Below the pieces are notes generated by a model. The model was not told the origin of the DNA. It did no database searches and saw only the letters and a list, made by a program, of their open reading frames with translations. From JAXMDS01 sp043777815 (GTDB lineage: Bacteria > Pseudomonadota > Alphaproteobacteria > Rickettsiales > Rickettsiaceae), in contig JAYWHH010000014.1 in assembly GCA_043777815.1 (NCBI GenBank), positions 1-6,515 on the forward strand: 6,515 nt of DNA, in the 5' to 3' direction. Positions 1 through 3,700 of this stretch are shown here, one piece after another. A program made the translations under genes and the position numbers. Each line of letters starts with the position of its first letter. The first letter of the stretch is position 1.

Positions 1-148
1 GAAGCATTTATTGACGTAATTGAAGGTAGTTAAAGTAATTGAAGATAGTTATTTCAGCACTGTTGCTGTATGCGGAACGGTACTTAATGAAGTAATTGAT
101 TTAACATCATACTTCAAAAGTATAGAGCTTGTCTACATTAACAATTAG
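1..148 (+). pseudogene. 3' end of an upstream gene, apparently frameshifted
   Basis: Frame 1 reads EAFIDVIEGS and stops at TAA 31-33. Frame 2 is open from 20 and reads on as VIEDSYFSTVAVCGTVLNE and further, ending at TAG 146-148. A 19-bp near-duplicate at about 11-48 separates the two. Removing one copy joins the frames into a continuous reading, EAFIDVIEDSYFSTVAV and onward to the TAG, about 42 codons. The mixed residue composition (Cys, Gly, Val, Thr) is unlike random A+T-rich DNA, which is why I read it as a gene remnant. The true gene may instead simply end at 31-33. The 5' part lies outside the window and I do not recognise the family. Confidence 0.45.
11..48 (+). repeat. 19-bp tandem duplication that shifts the frame
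   Basis: Two adjacent 19-bp units (11-29 and 30-48) share 16 of 19 bases, with core GTAATTGAAG-A/G-TAGTT. The unit boundary can slide by a few bases. Because 19 is not a multiple of three, the duplication moves the downstream codons into another frame and introduces an early stop. Confidence 0.7.
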
Positions 149-356
149 TATTTTTATAAAAATGGTAGCAAAAGTTAATCTTTTATTTGGCTTTATATTA
201 AGTTTAAATAAAAATTTAGTTTTACATAAATACAAATTAAGATAATATCTATTACCCAAATATCAAATAATCATATTTTGATGTGGACTTTAATCAACTT
301 TAATTTAAAAAAGTTAATAAATTTGATATAATATCTCAATAACATGTTATATATGT
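149..356. other. A+T-rich intergenic region
   Basis: No open frame of note and no RNA gene are visible. It contains a perfect 14-bp all-A/T palindrome at 150-163 (five T, five A arms). A small AAAAG / CTTTT hairpin at 170-184 is followed by a T-rich stretch. A 6-bp inverted repeat AACTTT / AAAGTT at 296-315 sits near the putative promoter. All of these are weak in such A+T-rich DNA. There is no convincing G+C-rich intrinsic terminator for the upstream remnant. Confidence 0.6.
304..332 (+). promoter_or_regulatory. Candidate sigma-70-type promoter for the giant gene
   Basis: A perfect -10 hexamer TATAAT lies at 327-332. A weak -35 match, TTTAAA (4 of 6 to TTGACA), lies at 304-309 with a 17-bp spacer. 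Transcription would start near 339, giving a leader of under 20 nt before the ATG at 357. In DNA this A+T-rich such matches are frequent; position is the main support. Confidence 0.35.
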
Positions 357-710
357 ATGAAAACTAATATAAATCAAGAAAAACAAATATCTCATATTGA
401 TTCTGAACCAATCAAGATACTGTTAAGATTTGCATTGGAAATAAATCAAAATGCACCGCAAGAACAAGCTGAAAAGTTCTTGAATCATGTATTTAGTTTC
501 CCAAGCATATTTGTAAGTGAGAAAGACATTGATGATTATATTAAACATTATCCTTACATTAAAAAATTAAATCAAAAACAACTTTGCGTAGAGATTATTT
601 GCCAAAAACTTTTAATTCTAATAGAAGAAGAGCCCAAAATTTTTATAAAAGCAAACACTAAATATATTATCAAATGTTTAAGAGTAGGCAAAATCTTAGA
701 ATATAACGCA
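357..710 (+). other. N-terminal helical region of the giant protein
   Basis: Residues 1-118 are non-repetitive and appear mostly alpha-helical: an ILLRFALEI helix near 21-29, then KFLNHVFSFPSIF, a KDIDDYIKHY helix, a Cys-containing LCVEIICQKLLILIEEE helix, and a basic YIIKCLRVGKIL helix. Part of it (FLNHVFSF to KLL) loosely resembles the core of the later modules around their FII-NGL signature. It may be a very diverged module copy; by eye this is not decisive. Confidence 0.5.
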
Positions 711-3700
711 GAAGATTTTATGGAGCCCCAACAAATGAAATCTGATATGGAGTCCGAACAAATAGAAGATTTTATAGAGCCCGAACAAATGGAATCTGAT
801 ATGGAGCCCCAACAGGTGGAGCGCGGAAAGAAGCAGATGGAGCGTGGAAAGATGCAAATGGAATCCATGAATTCTTATAATGATAAGGATGGTGAAATTA
901 TGCAAAGACCTCAAGATTTTAAAGACTCCAAATCTTCCAATCAAAAAACACCTAATAAAAATAAATCATTACCAGGTGGTTTACGTAGCAGCAAAAATGC
1001 TTCAAATACAAGTAGAAGAGATCTAGATAAAAATACAAGTAGAAGAGATCTAGATAAAATAAATAGGATTTTGAAAATAGAAGTCGAAAAAGAAAACAAA
1101 ATAAAGAAAAATGCAAAGATATCAAATGACCTAGCTGCTAAAGACGATGATCCGAGAGATGAAATTTTAGGAAAGAGGCATGCGCTTTTTAATGAAGACT
1201 ATAATGATGTTGTTGATGAGGCGCCTTATAAAAATCAAATATCACAGATTGAAAGCACAGTTGCAAAAACCATAAAAAAGAAGGTCACTTTCGTTGAAAA
1301 TTCTTCTAAAAATCAATCTAAAGTTGATGAAAGACAAAACAGTGGTCACGTTAAAGCCAAAAAAGTGACAGCTGATGATGATTCTGATGAATCTTTGTAT
1401 ACTGAAGGGTCTGGCAATGTAGAGCCTGGCATCGGAAAGTCGTTTGACAATGTAGAGCCTGATATCGGAAAGTCGTTTGACAATGTAGAGCCTGGCATCG
1501 GAAAGTCGTTTGATAATGTAGAGCCTGACATCAGAAAGTCTGGTAATAGAAAGAAAGCTGCAGCAACTATGGTTGATGAAAGACAAAACAGTGGTCACGT
1601 TAAAGCCAAAAAAGTGACAGCTGATTCTGATGAAAGACAAAACAGTGGTCACGTTAAAGCCAAAAAAGTGACAGCTGATTCTGATGAATCTTTGTATACT
1701 GAAGGGTCTGGCAATGTAGAGCCTGGCATAGGAAAGTCTGGTAATAGAAAAAAGGCTCCAACAACTATGATTGATAAAAAAACGATTAATCACTACTCAA
1801 AAGATAATGGTGACCAATATGAGCAGGGTGACCAAGGTGATTCTTTGTATATTGAAAAGTCTGACAATGTAGAGCCTGACATCGGAAAGTATGGCAATAG
1901 AAAGTCTGGTAATATAAAGAAGGCTGCGGCAACTATGATTGATAAAAAAACGATTAATCACCACTCAAAAAATAATGGTGACCAAGGTGATCAATATGAA
2001 CATGGCGAACAAGGTGAACAGGGTGAACAAGATGATTCTTTGTATATTGAGCGTAATTATGTGCGTATGTTTAAAATATGTATGTCACATTTTTTTCAAT
2101 TAAATGAAACTCATTTTCAATTCAATATAGATCTTTTCTTGGGCAGCAAGTACAAAGCTCAAACATATGTTAAAAAACATATACTTGACTTCATGATGTT
2201 TATTATCGAAAATGGTTTGAAAATTGATAGAGAAAAAATTTTAAATAATAAAGATATTAAACAAAGTATAAATGAATTAATAAAAAATCTAAAAAAAGCA
2301 AAAGTATCGACTGAGAAAGAAGAAAAAAGTGAATTAAACGACATTTGTGTAAAGGAATTTAAAAACTTATTTGTCATTCTTCGCACACAGGTTAGTGAAG
2401 AGCAAATAGAAAGATTAAAAAAGAGCCTATCTAAAAAAGAAGAATGTGGGGGCTTAGCTATAAAACATCTTTATAAGATAGCAGAGCATAATGGAAAAAA
2501 TCAAACTGAGATATTTCTTGTCAAAAAAATGTCAGAATCAGAAAACAAGTATAAGAATTTATCTTCAGTTAATTTGACTGATTTACTTAGTTATCGTCCT
2601 ATAAAACCTGATTCTAAAGATGACATATTAACAATATCTGGTCGCAGCCTGATTATCTTTAAAATGACCATTGCTTACTTTTTTAAATTACATCAAAAAG
2701 ATGAAATAAACAAAATATGGATAATAAATGCAATAAAAAGCAGCAGGTTAGAGGAAAATATATCAAATAAAACAGTTAAAAATCATTTTTTCAATTCGAT
2801 CAGTTTTATCATAAAGAATGGCCTAAAAATAACAGAAGATATTATTGAGAATTTATTAGAAAGTAATAAATCTTTTAAAGCTCTTTTCAGTAGATTAGTT
2901 GATTTATTAAACACAGTCAAAGATAAAAAAAGTAGAGATGAGTATCAAGAAGAAATTTTTGAATATATTGAACAGATCTTTGATGTAATTCGTTTAAAAG
3001 TTACTAAAATAGTTGGTCAAGATTCAATAAATAAGCTGCAAAAAAGTTTACAGAATAAAAAATGTGCAAATTTAAAAATAATGGTTGAATCAATTAAAGA
3101 CTCTACTGTAATGCTCCTCATCAATATAGATTATGAGAGTAATTTAAATATTTCAAATGATGCAGAGGAGATTGGTCTAGAAGAAATATTTTTGAATAGG
3201 CGTGGTAGAAAAAATAAATTAAGAGTTAAAAAAAATGCTGCTGAAAAACATATTTCTGAAGACCATATTTCTGTAGACGAACATGATACAGAAAATGATG
3301 TAGAGAATGAATTTGACGTCAATGAAAACGCGCAAAACAAAGATGAAGCTTATGTGGACGAAAATGATATAAAAAATGATTTTGACGAAAATGATGTAAA
3401 TAATGAAGACGCGCAAAACAAAGATGAAGCTTATGTGAACGAAAATGATGTAGAGAATGAATTTGACGTTAATGAAAACGCGCAAAACAAAGATGTTGAT
3501 AATGAAATTTTAAATAATTCTGGAAACCATAATTACTATAGTAAAAATATACAAAATGATTCTGGAAACCATAATTACTATAATGAAAGTAGACAATACG
3601 AAGATATTAATAATTATGATTTGAATGAAAGTGAAAATGAAAATGAAAATGAAAATGAATTTTGTAACAATGGCGAAGTCTATGTCAAAGTCCATGATGA

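Larger units (their letters stand above)
1167..3330 (+). repeat. Block R1: first copy of the large internal duplication
   Basis: R1 starts at LGKRHALFNEDYNDVVDE (residue 271). It carries a repeat-rich linker, then modules a1 and b1, and ends in the NRRGRKNKLRVKK basic stretch and acidic ENDVENEFDVN repeats. The same order recurs in block R2 (4074-5801). The offset is 2907 bp at the block start but about 2480 bp across the modules, because the R1 linker has grown by roughly 420 bp of extra tandem repeats. Module regions of R1 and R2 look about two-thirds identical at protein level by eye. Confidence 0.9.

Noticed and set aside
150..163. 14-bp perfect palindrome as an operator
   Set aside because: It consists only of A and T runs; such palindromes arise readily in this DNA and no second copy supports a binding site.
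170..188. Intrinsic terminator for the upstream gene
   Set aside because: The AAAAG / CTTTT stem has only five pairs, one of them G-C, and the T tract is interrupted. It is too weak to call in this base composition.
1410..1538. CRISPR-like array
   Set aside because: The units are directly adjacent with no unique spacers, have exact 33-bp coding periodicity and are translated in frame, so this is a protein repeat.
2718..2720. Alternative genetic code with TGA as Trp
   Set aside because: There is no in-frame TGA in 2053 codons and the single Trp is TGG. Trp is so rare here that the code cannot be judged, but nothing calls for a non-standard one.
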